NCBI RefSeq assembly: GCF_027620315.1
Contig: NZ_JAPNNL010000009.1
Location: 1-64,000 of the forward strand
From: Nonomuraea corallina
Lineage (GTDB): Bacteria > Actinomycetota > Actinomycetes > Streptosporangiales > Streptosporangiaceae
Direction: 5' to 3'
DNA length: 64,000 nt
Below, one piece after another: positions 44,645 through 54,476 of the stretch. The notes under the pieces are model-generated. The model was not told the DNA's origin. It did no database searches and worked only from the letters and a program-made list of their open reading frames with translations. Every line of letters starts with the position of its first letter. Within the stretch, counting starts at the first letter, position 1. The position numbers were made by a program, and so were the translations under genes.

Positions 44645-44690
44645 GGCCGGGAGCTCTGAGGCCGGGAGCTCTGAGGCCGGGAGCTCTGAG
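44631..44690 (+). repeat. Four 15-bp tandem repeats at the arfB stop
   Basis: Four perfect copies of GCCGGGAGCTCTGAG. The first spans the last codons and stop of arfB, so the gene end has been copied three more times downstream. Confidence 0.9.
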
Positions 44691-44696
44691 CGAGTC

Positions 44697-45230
44697 TCAG
44701 GCCGACAGCATCGGCTCGCGCAGATGGGCCTGGCACAGCTGCGCGACCATCTCGCGGACCTGGCCGCGCAGGTCACGGGCCCAGAGCCGGCCGTTGTCGT
44801 CGAAGTGGGGGCAGACCGGCGAGATCACCAGCTCCGAGCCGACCGCCACCGCCCCCGCTCCCAACAGCTCCTTGTACAGTTCGGCCTGCGCCCACATGGC
44901 GCCGCAGGCGCGGGCGCTGGCGCACATGACCGCCACGTGCTTGCCGTCGAGCGTGCCGGCCCGCCCCATCCAGTCCAGCGCGTACTCCAGCTCGGTCGGC
45001 AGCAGGCTGTGCTCAGGGGCGGTGAGCACGAGCGCGTCGGCCCCGTCCACCAGCGCGAGCAGCTCGCGGACCACCTGCGGGGCGGGTCCCGGGGCGTACG
45101 GCGGGATCTCGCCCAGGCGGGACCAGGTCTCGAAGGCGGCGCCCGGCGGCAGTTCGCCCCGGATGGCGTCCAGGAGCCGGTTGATGTACGAACCCCCGTG
45201 GAGGCTGGCGGCGATCCCGATGATTTTCAC
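44697..45230 (-). CDS. NADPH-dependent FMN reductase family protein
   Basis: A 177-residue flavodoxin-fold reductase with the FMN phosphate loop GIAASLHGGSYINRLL and the downstream LTAPEHSLLPTELEYALDW (P-E-x4-P-x2-K/E-type motif). Likely reduces FMN or quinones. The CPHF residues near the end are not a known metal motif. 45231-45471, between this gene and the desaturase gene, shows nothing convincing. Confidence 0.88.
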   Translation of the reverse strand: MKIIGIAASLHGGSYINRLLDAIRGELPPGAAFETWSRLGEIPPYAPGPAPQVVRELLALVDGADALVLTAPEHSLLPTELEYALDWMGRAGTLDGKHVAVMCASARACGAMWAQAELYKELLGAGAVAVGSELVISPVCPHFDDNGRLWARDLRGQVREMVAQLCQAHLREPMLSA

Positions 45231-45471
45231 CCGCTACTCCCGGAAAGGTGTCGTCTACGGCTCCTGCTCAGAAAATCTGCCCGATGCCGTGGATGCCCAA
45301 GACCATCCTTCAGTCAAGAGGGCGCACGTTTCGGCGTGGCGTCCCGCGGTCGCCGAAGCGGACACCTCGCCCCCGGTCCTGCCGCCGCCCCAGCCCTTCG
45401 ACGAACTCGGGCGGCAGCAGGTCACGCCGGGTCGGCAGCAGCGGCCCGAGCCACGCCCCGGCCCTTGACGG

Positions 45472-46395
45472 TCACCCCCGGGCGCGCGCCCTGCGCTCCT
45501 CCCTGCGGGCGACGAACCGGGCGGCGGTCTCCTCGGTCCTCTTCAGGAACGCCGCCAGCTCCTCCCGGGCCTGCTCGCCCTCGGGCCCGAGGCCCGTCTT
45601 GTCGAACACGGACCACTGCCGCAGCACCGGCATGAGCACGTCGTCGAGGTGGAGGCGCAGGTCGTAGATCCCCTCGTGGGCGATGGTCATCGCCATGCGG
45701 GTGAAGCCCGCGATGTTGGAGCCGGGCATCTGGAAGGTGGTCACCACGTCGGTGACGGCCCGCATGGTCTGGTCGGGGTCCAGCTCGAAGGCCGACTTGA
45801 GCAGGTTGCGGTAGAAGAGCATGTGCAGGTTCTCGTCGGCGGCGATGCGGGCGAGCAGCCGCTCGCAGCCCTCGTCGCCGGAGGCCGTGCCGGTGTTGCG
45901 GTGCGCGATGCGGGTCGCCAGCTCCTGGAAGGAGACGTAGGCGAGCTGCTGCAGCATCGTGCCGTAGTCGGTGATGAAGCCGCTCTGCATGTGGGCCATG
46001 CGGGCGCGCTCCAGCTTGACCGGGTCGACCGCGCGGGTCACGGTCAGGTAGTCGCGGATCGCGGTGCCGTGGCGATCCTCCTCGGCCGTCCAGCGGTGCA
46101 CCCAGGTGCCCCAGGCGCCGTCGCGGCCGAAGGTGGTGGCGATCTCGTGGTGGTAACTGGGCAGGTTGTCCTCGGTCAGCAGGTTGACGATGAGCGACAC
46201 GCGCGCCGGCTCGGGCAGCTTGGAGTCGCTCTCCTTCCAGGCCTCCCCGCCGTAGGGGCCGTCGAAGTCGCGCCCTTCGCTCCACGGGACGTACTCGTGG
46301 GGGAACCACTCCTTCGCCATCTTCTCGTGGCGGTCGAGCTCACCGGCCACGACCGGCTCCAGCTCATGGAGCAGCTGCGTCTGGGTCATCGCCAT
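45472..46395 (-). CDS. Acyl-[ACP] desaturase, soluble diiron
   Basis: A 307-residue member of the plant stearoyl-ACP desaturase family (DesA-like in actinobacteria). The two diiron motifs are EEDRHG and DENLHM. It introduces a cis double bond into an acyl chain on ACP. AGGAGAGG lies before the ATG. The promoter overlaps a sequence similar to the DtxR/IdeR iron box (46427-46445). Confidence 0.93.
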   Translation of the reverse strand: MAMTQTQLLHELEPVVAGELDRHEKMAKEWFPHEYVPWSEGRDFDGPYGGEAWKESDSKLPEPARVSLIVNLLTEDNLPSYHHEIATTFGRDGAWGTWVHRWTAEEDRHGTAIRDYLTVTRAVDPVKLERARMAHMQSGFITDYGTMLQQLAYVSFQELATRIAHRNTGTASGDEGCERLLARIAADENLHMLFYRNLLKSAFELDPDQTMRAVTDVVTTFQMPGSNIAGFTRMAMTIAHEGIYDLRLHLDDVLMPVLRQWSVFDKTGLGPEGEQAREELAAFLKRTEETAARFVARREERRARARG

Positions 46396-46426
46396 ATAGA
46401 GATCCTCTCCTGAAAGTTACGGCACC

Positions 46427-46445
46427 GTAGGTTAGGGTACCCCAG
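46427..46445 (-). promoter_or_regulatory. Possible iron box before the desaturase gene
   Basis: GTAGGTTAGGGTACCCCAG agrees with the DmdR/IdeR consensus TTAGGTTAGSCTAACCTAA at about 14 of 19 positions; the left half is nearly perfect, the right half weak. A second palindrome, TACGG-CA-CCGTA, lies at 46418-46429. Confidence 0.3.
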
Positions 46446-46462
46446 AGGCGCCCGGATCAACG

Positions 46463-46468
46463 TAGGCT
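46463..46468 (+). promoter_or_regulatory. -10 box (TAGGCT) of the Nudix gene
   Basis: TAGGCT ends 6 nt before ATG 46475; probable leaderless start. Confidence 0.45.
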
Positions 46469-46474
46469 GGGCCG

Positions 46475-46939
46475 ATGCGACCCAGCGTCCGGGGTCTCGT
46501 CCTCGACGACGAGCGCCTGCTGATCTTCCGCCGTACGGTCCCGGGCCGTCCCGTCTACTGGTCGGTGCCCGGCGGGCACGTCGAGCCCGGCGACGCCACG
46601 CTCGAACACACCCTCCGCCGCGAACTGCTGGAGGAACTGGGCGCGACGGTCTCGGCCGTGACCCCGCTGACCACGGTCAGCTACCCGTGGGAGGGCGGGG
46701 TCAAGACGCAGCACGTGTACGGGTGCCGCCTGGTGGCGATGGACCCGGCGCTGCGGCACGGGCCCGAGGTGGACGACCCCGCGCGAGGGATCTACGAGGT
46801 CGAACGGGTGCCGCTGGAGAGGGAGCAGATCACCTCGCGCCATGTGGTGCCGGAGGCGGTGGCGGGCTACCTGTCGGGCCACATCACCGCGCTGCCGAGG
46901 CTCATCGCCGGTCCTCGATCTCCCACAGGTGGTCGATGA
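46475..46939 (+). CDS. Nudix hydrolase
   Basis: A 154-residue protein with the Nudix box G-x5-E-x7-REL-x-EE-x-G (GHVEPG, RRELLEELGA). It hydrolyses a nucleoside diphosphate linked to another group; the substrate is unknown. Its 3' end overlaps the next minus-strand gene by 38 nt. Confidence 0.92.
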   Translation: MRPSVRGLVLDDERLLIFRRTVPGRPVYWSVPGGHVEPGDATLEHTLRRELLEELGATVSAVTPLTTVSYPWEGGVKTQHVYGCRLVAMDPALRHGPEVDDPARGIYEVERVPLEREQITSRHVVPEAVAGYLSGHITALPRLIAGPRSPTGGR

Positions 46940-47525
46940 CGTGCCAGGCGACGCGGCGGCGGGCGTAGGCGGGCGGCCAGGCGGTCTCCGGCGGCGGCCG
47001 CCACGGCCGGGCGAGCACCTCGGCCAGTTCGGCGCGCATCGCGTCCACGTCGGCGCGTGAGGTGTAGGGCTTGTGCCGGACCCCGACCTGCCGGGCGTAG
47101 CCGCGCTCGGAGTCCTGGACGTGGTTGACCATCTTGGTCAGGTCGCGCCCGCCGCCGCGGGGGCCCTTGGCCAGCTCCTCCGGCGACTCGCCCGCGACCT
47201 CGTCGAAGAGCTGCCAGGCGGCCCTGATGAGGCCCACCTCGCGCCGGGCGACGTCCTCGCCGACCGGCTCCAGGTCCTGTTCGGGGATGGCCCCGGGGGC
47301 GCCGAAGTCGGTCGTCGCGCCGCCGGGCACCACGGCGACCACCTCGGGATCGCCGGGGTCGAACGCGAGCCCGGCCCGCTCGGCGATCACCCGGTAGCGC
47401 GGGGCGTACCGCACCAGCAGGTCGATCGCGGCCTCCTCGCCCTTGGCGACGCGACACCAGCCGGGCCAGTCGAGCGAGCAGGCGAAGACTCTCTTCGGGC
47501 CTCGCTCCAGGTAGATGCGGGTCAT
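46902..47525 (-). CDS. Hypothetical protein with DinB-like end
   Basis: A 207-residue protein beginning MTRIYLERGPKRVFACSLDW and ending in HVIDHLWEIEDR, a helix reminiscent of DinB-type four-helix bundles. The middle is acidic and without known motifs. Found as a conserved hypothetical in actinomycetes by style, but I do not recognise a function. Convergent overlap with the Nudix gene. Confidence 0.75.
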   Translation of the reverse strand: MTRIYLERGPKRVFACSLDWPGWCRVAKGEEAAIDLLVRYAPRYRVIAERAGLAFDPGDPEVVAVVPGGATTDFGAPGAIPEQDLEPVGEDVARREVGLIRAAWQLFDEVAGESPEELAKGPRGGGRDLTKMVNHVQDSERGYARQVGVRHKPYTSRADVDAMRAELAEVLARPWRPPPETAWPPAYARRRVAWHVIDHLWEIEDRR

Positions 47526-47551
47526 GGCGGCAAGCCTGCCACCCATACCTG

Positions 47552-48346
47552 TCAGTCTCCGGCAGGTTCGATCAGGTCGGCGAGGTCGGCCACGGAGTCG
47601 ACGATGAGCGACGGGCGGTAGGGGAAACGGTCGACCTCGTGACGCTGGGTGACGCCGGTCAGGACGAGGATGGTGAACAGGCCGGCCTCCATGCCGCACA
47701 CGATGTCGGTGTCCATCCGGTCGCCGATCATGGCGGTGGTCTCGCTGTGGCCGCCGATCTCGTTGAGCGCGCTGCGCATCATGCGCGGGTTGGGCTTGCC
47801 GACGAAGTAGGGGTGGACCCCGGTGGCGCGGGTGATCATCGCGGCTACGGCGCCGCAGGCGGGCAGCGAGCCCTCGGTGGACGGGCCGACCGGGTCGGGG
47901 TTGGTGGCGATGAACCGGGCGCCGCCCTCGATGAGCCGGATGGCCCGGGTGATCTGGGTGAAGCTGTAGGTGCGGGTCTCGCCCAGCACGACGTAGTCGG
48001 GGCCGAGGTCGGTGAGCACGTAGCCGGCGGCGTGCAGGGCGGTGGTCAGCCCCGCCTCGCCGATGACGAACGCCGAGCCGCCGGGCCGCTGGTCCTCCAG
48101 GAACTGGGCGGTGGCCAGGGCGGAGGTGTAGATCGACTCGGCGGGCACGTCGAGGCCGGCCGCGGCCAGCCGGACCGACAGGTCGCGCTGGGTGTAGATG
48201 GAGTTGTTGGTCAGCACCCGGAACGGCTTGCCCGACTCGCCGAGCCGCTTGACGAAGGCGTCGGCGCCGGGCACCGGCCGCCCTTCGTGGACGAGGACCC
48301 CGTCCATGTCGGACAGCCAGAAGTCGATCCGCTTACGCTCGGTCAC
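47552..48346 (-). CDS. HAD-IIA family phosphatase, NagD-like
   Basis: A 264-residue HAD phosphatase with motif [13 protein letters not shown], motif II VLTNNSI, motif [15 protein letters not shown] and motif [12 protein letters not shown]. The cap of class IIA lies between motifs II and III. Relatives dephosphorylate nucleotides or sugar phosphates. The GTG start lies 6 nt after a TAGGAT box. Confidence 0.93.
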   Translation of the reverse strand: MTERKRIDFWLSDMDGVLVHEGRPVPGADAFVKRLGESGKPFRVLTNNSIYTQRDLSVRLAAAGLDVPAESIYTSALATAQFLEDQRPGGSAFVIGEAGLTTALHAAGYVLTDLGPDYVVLGETRTYSFTQITRAIRLIEGGARFIATNPDPVGPSTEGSLPACGAVAAMITRATGVHPYFVGKPNPRMMRSALNEIGGHSETTAMIGDRMDTDIVCGMEAGLFTILVLTGVTQRHEVDRFPYRPSLIVDSVADLADLIEPAGD

Positions 48347-48352
48347 CGGATC

Positions 48353-48358
48353 ATCCTA
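48353..48358 (-). promoter_or_regulatory. -10 box (TAGGAT) of the NagD-like gene
   Basis: On the minus strand TAGGAT ends 6 nt before GTG 48346; probable leaderless start. Confidence 0.45.
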
Positions 48359-48398
48359 GCGAGCCCGTCATATCGACTTCTCAACCGGGACATGAAGA

Positions 48399-49619
48399 AT
48401 GTCGTTCATGTCGTTCACCGAAGCCGCTCAGGACATGCGGGACGAACTCGTCCGGCTGCGCCACTCCCTGCACACCACGCCGGAGATCGGGCTGAACCTG
48501 CCGAAGACGCAGGAGAAGGTGCTGACGGCCCTCGACGGGCTGCCGCTGGAGATCACCCTGGGCACGGCGCTCAGCTCGGTGACGGCGGTGCTGCGGGGCG
48601 GCCGCCCCGGCCCGGCCGTGCTGCTGCGCGGCGACATGGACGCGCTGCCCGTCACCGAGCGCACCGAGCTGCCGTACGCCTCGCGGATCGAGGGCCGGAT
48701 GCACGCGTGCGGGCACGACCTGCACACGGCCATGCTGGCGGGCGCGGCGCACCTGCTCAGCGCCCGGCGCGAGGAGCTGGCCGGTGACGTGATCTTCATG
48801 TTCCAGCCGGGCGAGGAGGGCTGCGAGGGCGCCCGGTACATGATCGACGAGGGCGTGCTGGACGCGGCCGGCGACCCGCCGGTGGCCGCGTACGGGATGC
48901 ACGTGGTGTCGTCGGTCCTGCCGCCGGGCCTGTTCGCCTCGCGGCCCGGGCCCATCATGGCGGCGGCGGACGTGTTCGCGGTGAAGGTGAAGGGGCGCGG
49001 CGGGCACGGCTCCACCCCGCACCTGTCCCGCGACCCGATCCAGGCCGGGTGCGAGATGGTGACCGCGATGCAGACCATGGTCACCCGGACGTTCGACGTC
49101 TTCGACCCGGTGGTGGTGACCGTCGGCAGCTTCCACGGCGGGTCGACGGACAACGTCATCCCCGGCGAGGCACAATTCGAGGCGACGGTCCGGACGTTCA
49201 GCGTGGCCAACCGGACCCTGGTGAAGCGGCGCCTGGTCGAGGTGGTGGAGGCCATCGCGGCGGCGCACGACCTGAAGGTGGAGGCGTCGTTCGGCATGGG
49301 CTATCCGGTGACGGTCAACGACTCCGCCGAGGCGGCGTTCGCCGGCGCCACGGCCGACGGCCTGTTCGGTCCCGGCCGTTTCGTCGTCTCGCCGCGGCCC
49401 GTCATGGGGTCGGAGGACTTCTCGTACGTGCTGGAGCGGGTGCCGGGGGCGTTCGTGTTCCTGGGCGCGTGCCCGCCCGATCGCGACCCGGCGACCGCGC
49501 CCTACAACCACTCCCCCGAGGCGGTCTTCGACGACGCGGTGCTGCCCGACGGGGCCGCGCTGTACGCGTCGCTGGCGCACGAGCGGCTGGCCGCGGCGGA
49601 TGCGGGCCTGGGCGGTTGA
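48399..49619 (+). CDS. M20 family amidohydrolase
   Basis: A 406-residue metallopeptidase-like amidohydrolase with [20 protein letters not shown] and PGEEGCEG metal motifs and a dimerisation domain (residues about 185-300). Its relatives cleave N-acyl amino acids or indole-acetyl conjugates. The start may be ATG 48399 or 48408. The 3' end overlaps the zinc alcohol dehydrogenase gene by 20 nt, so they are probably cotranscribed. Confidence 0.93.
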   Translation: MSFMSFTEAAQDMRDELVRLRHSLHTTPEIGLNLPKTQEKVLTALDGLPLEITLGTALSSVTAVLRGGRPGPAVLLRGDMDALPVTERTELPYASRIEGRMHACGHDLHTAMLAGAAHLLSARREELAGDVIFMFQPGEEGCEGARYMIDEGVLDAAGDPPVAAYGMHVVSSVLPPGLFASRPGPIMAAADVFAVKVKGRGGHGSTPHLSRDPIQAGCEMVTAMQTMVTRTFDVFDPVVVTVGSFHGGSTDNVIPGEAQFEATVRTFSVANRTLVKRRLVEVVEAIAAAHDLKVEASFGMGYPVTVNDSAEAAFAGATADGLFGPGRFVVSPRPVMGSEDFSYVLERVPGAFVFLGACPPDRDPATAPYNHSPEAVFDDAVLPDGAALYASLAHERLAAADAGLGG

Positions 49620-50577
49620 CCGGCCGGGGCCGATGGCGTCCCGGCCGCTGGTCATGGTGGAGCGGGCGGTGCCCGAGCCCGGCCCCGGCGAGGTGCTGGT
49701 GCGGGTGGAGGCGTGCGGCGCCTGCCGCACCGACCTGCACCTGGCCGAGGGCGACCTGCCGCCGCGCGCCCCGCTGACCACGCCCGGCCACCAGGTGGTC
49801 GGCCGGGTGGTGCTGCCCGACGGGGGCGACGGCGAGCGGGTCGGGGTGGCGTGGCTGCGCTCGACCTGCGGGCGCTGCCGCTACTGCGTGCGCGGCATGG
49901 AGAACCTGTGCCCCCGGTCCACGTACACCGGCTGGGACGCGAACGGCGGGTTCGCCGACTACCTGACGGCGCGGCACGACTACGTCTACCCGCTGCCCGA
50001 GGGCGTGCCGGCCGAGCGGCTGGCGCCGCTGCTGTGCGCGGGCATCGTCGGCTACCGCGCGCTGCTCCGCTGCGACCTGCCCGAAGGCGGGCGGCTGGGC
50101 GTCTACGGTTTCGGCGCCTCGGCCCACCTGACCGCGCAGGCGGCGATCGCCATGGGGGCGACCGTGCACGTGGTGACCCGCGCGGCCCGGCACCGGGAGC
50201 TGGCGCTGGAGCTGGGCGCGGCCTCGGCGGGCGACCTGCCGCCGGAGCCGCTCGACGCGGCCATCCTGTTCGCGCCGGTCGGCGACCTGGTGCCGCCCGC
50301 CCTGGGGGCGCTGGACCGGGGCGGCACGCTCGCCGTCGCCGGCATCCACCTGAGCGACATCCCGTCGCTGAACTACGACCGCCATCTGTTCCAGGAGCGG
50401 ACGCTGCGCAGCGTCACGGCCAACACGCGGGCCGACGGCCGTGCGTACCTGGAGCTGACGCGCGAGCACCCGCCGAGGGTCAGCAGCGTCGCGTACGCGT
50501 TCGAGGACGCGGGCAGGGCGCTGGCCGACATCGAAAGCGACCAGGTCAAGGGCGCCGCCGTCATTCTCGTAGGCTGA
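49600..50577 (+). CDS. Zinc-dependent alcohol dehydrogenase
   Basis: A 325-residue MDR-family dehydrogenase. The catalytic zinc ligands are in [10 protein letters not shown] and PGHQVVG; the structural zinc cluster [15 protein letters not shown] is complete. The Rossmann part has [14 protein letters not shown] 49600 lies inside the end of the amidohydrolase gene. Substrate unknown. Confidence 0.92.
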   Translation: MRAWAVDRPGPMASRPLVMVERAVPEPGPGEVLVRVEACGACRTDLHLAEGDLPPRAPLTTPGHQVVGRVVLPDGGDGERVGVAWLRSTCGRCRYCVRGMENLCPRSTYTGWDANGGFADYLTARHDYVYPLPEGVPAERLAPLLCAGIVGYRALLRCDLPEGGRLGVYGFGASAHLTAQAAIAMGATVHVVTRAARHRELALELGAASAGDLPPEPLDAAILFAPVGDLVPPALGALDRGGTLAVAGIHLSDIPSLNYDRHLFQERTLRSVTANTRADGRAYLELTREHPPRVSSVAYAFEDAGRALADIESDQVKGAAVILVG

Positions 50578-50657
50578 GAGCCGCCCCGGTGAAGGCGAGC
50601 GTCACGGCGACCCACGATGAAGGAAAGTTACATTAGCCTCACAGTCGCTGGAGATTA

Positions 50658-50686
50658 TTGACGCACCTTCCGGGTGACCGTAGGGT
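50658..50686 (+). promoter_or_regulatory. Promoter of the peptide ABC operon
   Basis: TTGACG (50658-50663) and TAGGGT (50681-50686) with exactly 17 bp between them: the best sigma-70-type promoter in the window. It leaves about 45 nt of leader before the ATG at 50739. Confidence 0.75.
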
Positions 50687-50738
50687 CCGGTCAATCCCAC
50701 AGATCCTCATCAGGTCCGAACTTTCCCCGGAGCGGTAC

Positions 50739-52562
50739 ATGAAGCGACTAGCAGCGGTAGTGACGTTGCTGGGCCTGACCGCCGTCACAGCGTGCAGTGG
50801 CGGCGGCACCACCAATCAGTCTTCTTCGGGCGGCGGTGGCGGCGGCGGCGGGCTCTTCACCACGATCGACGTGAACAGGCCGGGCATCGACGCCAGCGCC
50901 CCAGCGAACCCGTACAACCCGAAGGGCAACTCCTTCCTCGGGTACAACGCGATGAAGCTCGCCTGGGTCAAGAACCACCTGACCGACCCGAACCAGTTCT
51001 ACCCGGGCATCGCCGAGAGCTGGGAACTCGCCCCCGACAACTCCGCGATCACCATCAAGCTGCAGCCGAACAACAAGTGGTCCGACGGCAAGCCGGTGAC
51101 GGCCGAGGACGTCAAGCTGTCCATCGGCATCGCCTACACGCAGGGCAGCACCGCCTTCGCGCTCACCCCCGGCGCGGCGGGCGCGGCGGCCGAGGTCGAG
51201 GTCGTCGACGACAAGACGGTCAAGGTCACGCAGGACATGACCAACCCCAGCAGCAAGTTCGCCCGCGGCGTGCTCGACACCTTCGTGGCCCCCGCGCACA
51301 TCTGGGGCAGCGTGCTGCCGACCGACTTCTGGGACAAGCTGAAGGCCTCGCGCGGTGAGGGCGCGGACGCCGAGAAGGCCCGCGAGGAGATCACCGCCCT
51401 GGGCGAGAAGATCATCACCTTCGCCCCCGAGAAGGACGTCTCCGCCGGCCCCTTCATCCTCGAGCGGGCCAACCCCGGCGAGGCGCTGCTGGTCAAGAAC
51501 AAGAACTTCTACAACGCCGCCAGCGTCGCCCCGGACCAGGTGAAGTTCCTCAACTACACCGGCAACGAGCAGATCTGGAACTACCTGATCTCCGGCAAGC
51601 TGGACCACGCGGGCTTCACCGCCGCCCCGGCCGACGTGATGAACCGGATCAAGCAGGCTCCCGGCACCAACATCATCAAGGGCTACTCGCCGGTCGCCGT
51701 CGGCATGGCGTTCAACCAGACCAAGAAGCCGTACGACAACGTGCACGTGCGCCGCGGCCTGGCCTACCTGATCGACCGCGCCGAGGTCACCAAGGTCGCC
51801 TCGCCCGAGGGCGGCACCCCCGCGGTGACCACCTCCGGCATCCACCAGAAGGCCGCCCAGGAGTGGCTCGGCGCCGAGCTGAACAACCTGGAGCCGTACA
51901 ACGCCGACCCGGCCAAGGCCGAGGAGGAGTTCAAGGCTGCCGGGCTGCAGAAGAAGGACGGCAAGTGGGCGCTGGCCGACGGCAGCCCGTGGAAGGTCAC
52001 CATGACCGCCCCGTCCGGCTTCTCCGACTGGATCTCCGCGCAGGAGAACATCAAGGGCCAGCTCGTCGAGGCCGGCGTGGACGCCGAGGTCGTCACGGTC
52101 GCCGACTACCCGCTGTACCTGGAGGAGATCGCGGCCGGCAAGTACGACGTCGGCTTCTGGCTGATCGCCCTCGGCCCCGCGCCGTACGACATCTACCAGC
52201 GGCTCTACGGCGCCTCCAACGGCTGGACCAACGTGGCCGGCAAGATCAAGCACGCCGCGCCCGGCAAGAGCGGCAACTGGATGGGCGGCGCCGAGAAGGT
52301 CGAGGTCGACGGCACCGAGATCAACCCGGGTGAGCTCACCGGCAAGCTGAACTCGGTCAGCGCCGAGGAGGCCAAGCCGATCATGCTCCAGCTGGCCAAG
52401 GCCGCCAACCAGGACCTGCCGGTCATCCAGCTCTGGGACTACGTGAACACCCAGTTCACCAACACCAGCCGGTTCACCGGCTTCCCCGAGCAGGACTCCG
52501 ACCTGCTGCGCCTGCCCGCGGGAGTCTGGATCCAGCTCGGCATGGTCAAGAAGTCCTCGTAA
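50739..52562 (+). CDS. Peptide ABC transporter substrate-binding lipoprotein
   Basis: A 607-residue family 5 (DppA/OppA) extracellular binding protein. Lipoprotein signal peptide with lipobox VTAC, followed by a Gly/Ser linker. The family segment ESWELAPDNSAITIKLQPNN (near residue 90) is present. CGGAG precedes the ATG. First gene of a five-gene importer, 2 nt before the permease gene. The linkage to namZ, murQ and an AmiE-like gene suggests cell-wall peptides or muropeptides as cargo. Confidence 0.93.
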   Translation: MKRLAAVVTLLGLTAVTACSGGGTTNQSSSGGGGGGGGLFTTIDVNRPGIDASAPANPYNPKGNSFLGYNAMKLAWVKNHLTDPNQFYPGIAESWELAPDNSAITIKLQPNNKWSDGKPVTAEDVKLSIGIAYTQGSTAFALTPGAAGAAAEVEVVDDKTVKVTQDMTNPSSKFARGVLDTFVAPAHIWGSVLPTDFWDKLKASRGEGADAEKAREEITALGEKIITFAPEKDVSAGPFILERANPGEALLVKNKNFYNAASVAPDQVKFLNYTGNEQIWNYLISGKLDHAGFTAAPADVMNRIKQAPGTNIIKGYSPVAVGMAFNQTKKPYDNVHVRRGLAYLIDRAEVTKVASPEGGTPAVTTSGIHQKAAQEWLGAELNNLEPYNADPAKAEEEFKAAGLQKKDGKWALADGSPWKVTMTAPSGFSDWISAQENIKGQLVEAGVDAEVVTVADYPLYLEEIAAGKYDVGFWLIALGPAPYDIYQRLYGASNGWTNVAGKIKHAAPGKSGNWMGGAEKVEVDGTEINPGELTGKLNSVSAEEAKPIMLQLAKAANQDLPVIQLWDYVNTQFTNTSRFTGFPEQDSDLLRLPAGVWIQLGMVKKSS

Positions 52563-52564
52563 GC

Positions 52565-53575
52565 ATGACGGTCATCGCACGGCGTCTCGCGGGCCACCTG
52601 GCCCGCGGGATCGTCATGGTTCTCGTCGTCGCCACGATCAGCTTCTTCATCGTCCGCAACATCCCCGGCGACCCCGTCGCGGCGCGGTACCAGAAGCTGC
52701 TGGAGCAGGGCATGTCGCCCGAGGCCGCCGAGCGGGCCACAGCGGTGATGTACGGGTTCCTGCCCAAGGGCACGCTGTGGGAGCAGTACGCCGACTACAT
52801 GACGGGCCTGTTCCGGTTCGACCTCGGCGTCTCCGTCACCCACCCCGGCTCCCCCGTGACGTCGGTGCTGGGCGAGGCGGCCAAGTGGACCGTTCTACCG
52901 GTGCTGGCAGGGACGCTGCTGAGCTTCCTGGTGGGCGTGATCATGGGCGTGTACGCGGCCATCAAGCGCTCCGGCAAGCTCGGCGACTTCCTGGCCATCT
53001 CCGGCTCGCTGCTGCACGGCGTGCCGCAGTACGTGCTGGCGCTGCTGATGGGCGCGATCTTCACCACGCTCATCCCGGTCCTGCCGCAGGGCGGCACCGC
53101 CGACATCCTGTTCGAGCCGGGGTTCAACGCCGGCTACATCGGCTCGCTGATCGAGCACGCCACGCTGCCGGTCGTCACGTACGCGCTGGCCAGCTACGGC
53201 GGCTGGATCCTGGCCATGAAGTCGAGCGTCGTCACCGTGCTCGGCGACGACTTCATCCTCGCGGCCGAGCTGCGCGGGATGAAGCGGACGATCATCTTCA
53301 GGTACGTCGCGCGCAACGCGATCCTGCCGCTGTTCACGATCCTGGCGCTCTCGCTGGGCCTGCTGTTCGGCGGCGCGATCTTCATCGAGAAGATCTTCAA
53401 CTATCCCGGGCTCGGGTTCCTGCTCATCGACAGCGTCGTCAACCGCGACTACGCGCTGATGGGCGGCGCGTTCCTGCTCATCACGGCGGCGATCATCGTG
53501 GCCAACATCCTGGCCGACCTGTTCTACACGGTCATCGACCCCCGGGTCCGCTCCGGTGAGGAGGCGTCGGCGTGA
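52565..53575 (+). CDS. Peptide ABC transporter permease, DppB-like
   Basis: A 336-residue permease with six membrane helices. The N-terminal RHL-type start (RRLAGHLARGIVMVLVV) and the late EKIFNYPGLGFLL are typical of DppB/OppB. It overlaps the DppC-like gene (ATGA-type, GTGA). Partner for family 5 binding proteins. Confidence 0.93.
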   Translation: MTVIARRLAGHLARGIVMVLVVATISFFIVRNIPGDPVAARYQKLLEQGMSPEAAERATAVMYGFLPKGTLWEQYADYMTGLFRFDLGVSVTHPGSPVTSVLGEAAKWTVLPVLAGTLLSFLVGVIMGVYAAIKRSGKLGDFLAISGSLLHGVPQYVLALLMGAIFTTLIPVLPQGGTADILFEPGFNAGYIGSLIEHATLPVVTYALASYGGWILAMKSSVVTVLGDDFILAAELRGMKRTIIFRYVARNAILPLFTILALSLGLLFGGAIFIEKIFNYPGLGFLLIDSVVNRDYALMGGAFLLITAAIIVANILADLFYTVIDPRVRSGEEASA

Positions 53576-54474
53576 GCAGCGCGATCCTGGAGACCACCAG
53601 CACGGCGGCGACCATGCGCCGCAACTTCTGGCGCGGCGTGTGGCGCGTGATGAAGCGCAAGCCCAGCCGCCTGGTCGGCGCCGTCATCGTGCTCGGCTTC
53701 GCGTTCATGGGCGTGTTCGGGCCGATGTTCTACCCCGACGTGCTGCCGCGCGACACGAGCCGGCTGTACGCGCCGATGAGCGCCGAGCACTGGTTCGGCA
53801 CCGACGGGCAGGGCCGCGACGTGCTCGCCCAGGTCATCACCGGCTCCCGGTACGTGCTGCTGAGCGCCCTGGTCACCGCCGTGATCACGGTGGTGCTCGG
53901 CACCGCGATCGGGCTGTTCTCCGGCTTCAAGCGGGGCCGCTGGGACACCGTGCTGATGCGGCTCACCGACATGAAGCTGACCATCCCCGGGCTGCCGCTG
54001 CTGCTCGTGCTGTCCACCGTGTGGTCGTTCGGCAGCGCGATCGAGATGGGGCTGCTGCTGGGGCTGCTCGGCTGGGGCGGCGTGGCGCGGGCGGTGCGCT
54101 CGCAGACGCTGTCGCTGCGCGAGCGCGGCTTCATCGAGGCGGCGCGCGGGCTCGGCCTGTCCACCACCCACATCGTGGGCAAGGAGCTGCTGCCCAGCAT
54201 GGCCCCGTACATCGCGATGAACATGCTCATCGCGGTCACCGGCGCCGTGTACGCGCAGGTGGGCCTGTTCTTCCTGGGCGTGCTCCCGTACGAGGCGGAC
54301 AACTGGGGCGTCATGCTCAACCTGTCCGTGTTCGGCGGAGGGGCGCTCACGACGACCGCCGCGCTGCCGTACATGCTGGCGCCGCTGCTGGCGATCCTGC
54401 TGCTGACGCTCGGCATCGTGCTCGTGGTGGACGCCATGGACGAGATCTTCAACCCCCGGCTGCGTGAGGAGTAG
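53572..54474 (+). CDS. Peptide ABC transporter permease, DppC-like
   Basis: A 300-residue permease with the EHWFGTDGQGRDVLAQVITG segment diagnostic for DppC/OppC and the EAA loop (IEAARGLGLSTTHIV). GTG start inside the preceding gene. Two nucleotides separate it from the ATPase gene. Confidence 0.93.
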   Translation: MSSAILETTSTAATMRRNFWRGVWRVMKRKPSRLVGAVIVLGFAFMGVFGPMFYPDVLPRDTSRLYAPMSAEHWFGTDGQGRDVLAQVITGSRYVLLSALVTAVITVVLGTAIGLFSGFKRGRWDTVLMRLTDMKLTIPGLPLLLVLSTVWSFGSAIEMGLLLGLLGWGGVARAVRSQTLSLRERGFIEAARGLGLSTTHIVGKELLPSMAPYIAMNMLIAVTGAVYAQVGLFFLGVLPYEADNWGVMLNLSVFGGGALTTTAALPYMLAPLLAILLLTLGIVLVVDAMDEIFNPRLREE

Positions 54475-54476
54475 GA

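Noticed and set aside
45231-45471. Possible small gene between the flavin reductase and the desaturase
   Set aside because: Frames are open by chance; no start with a ribosome-binding site and no recognisable sequence.
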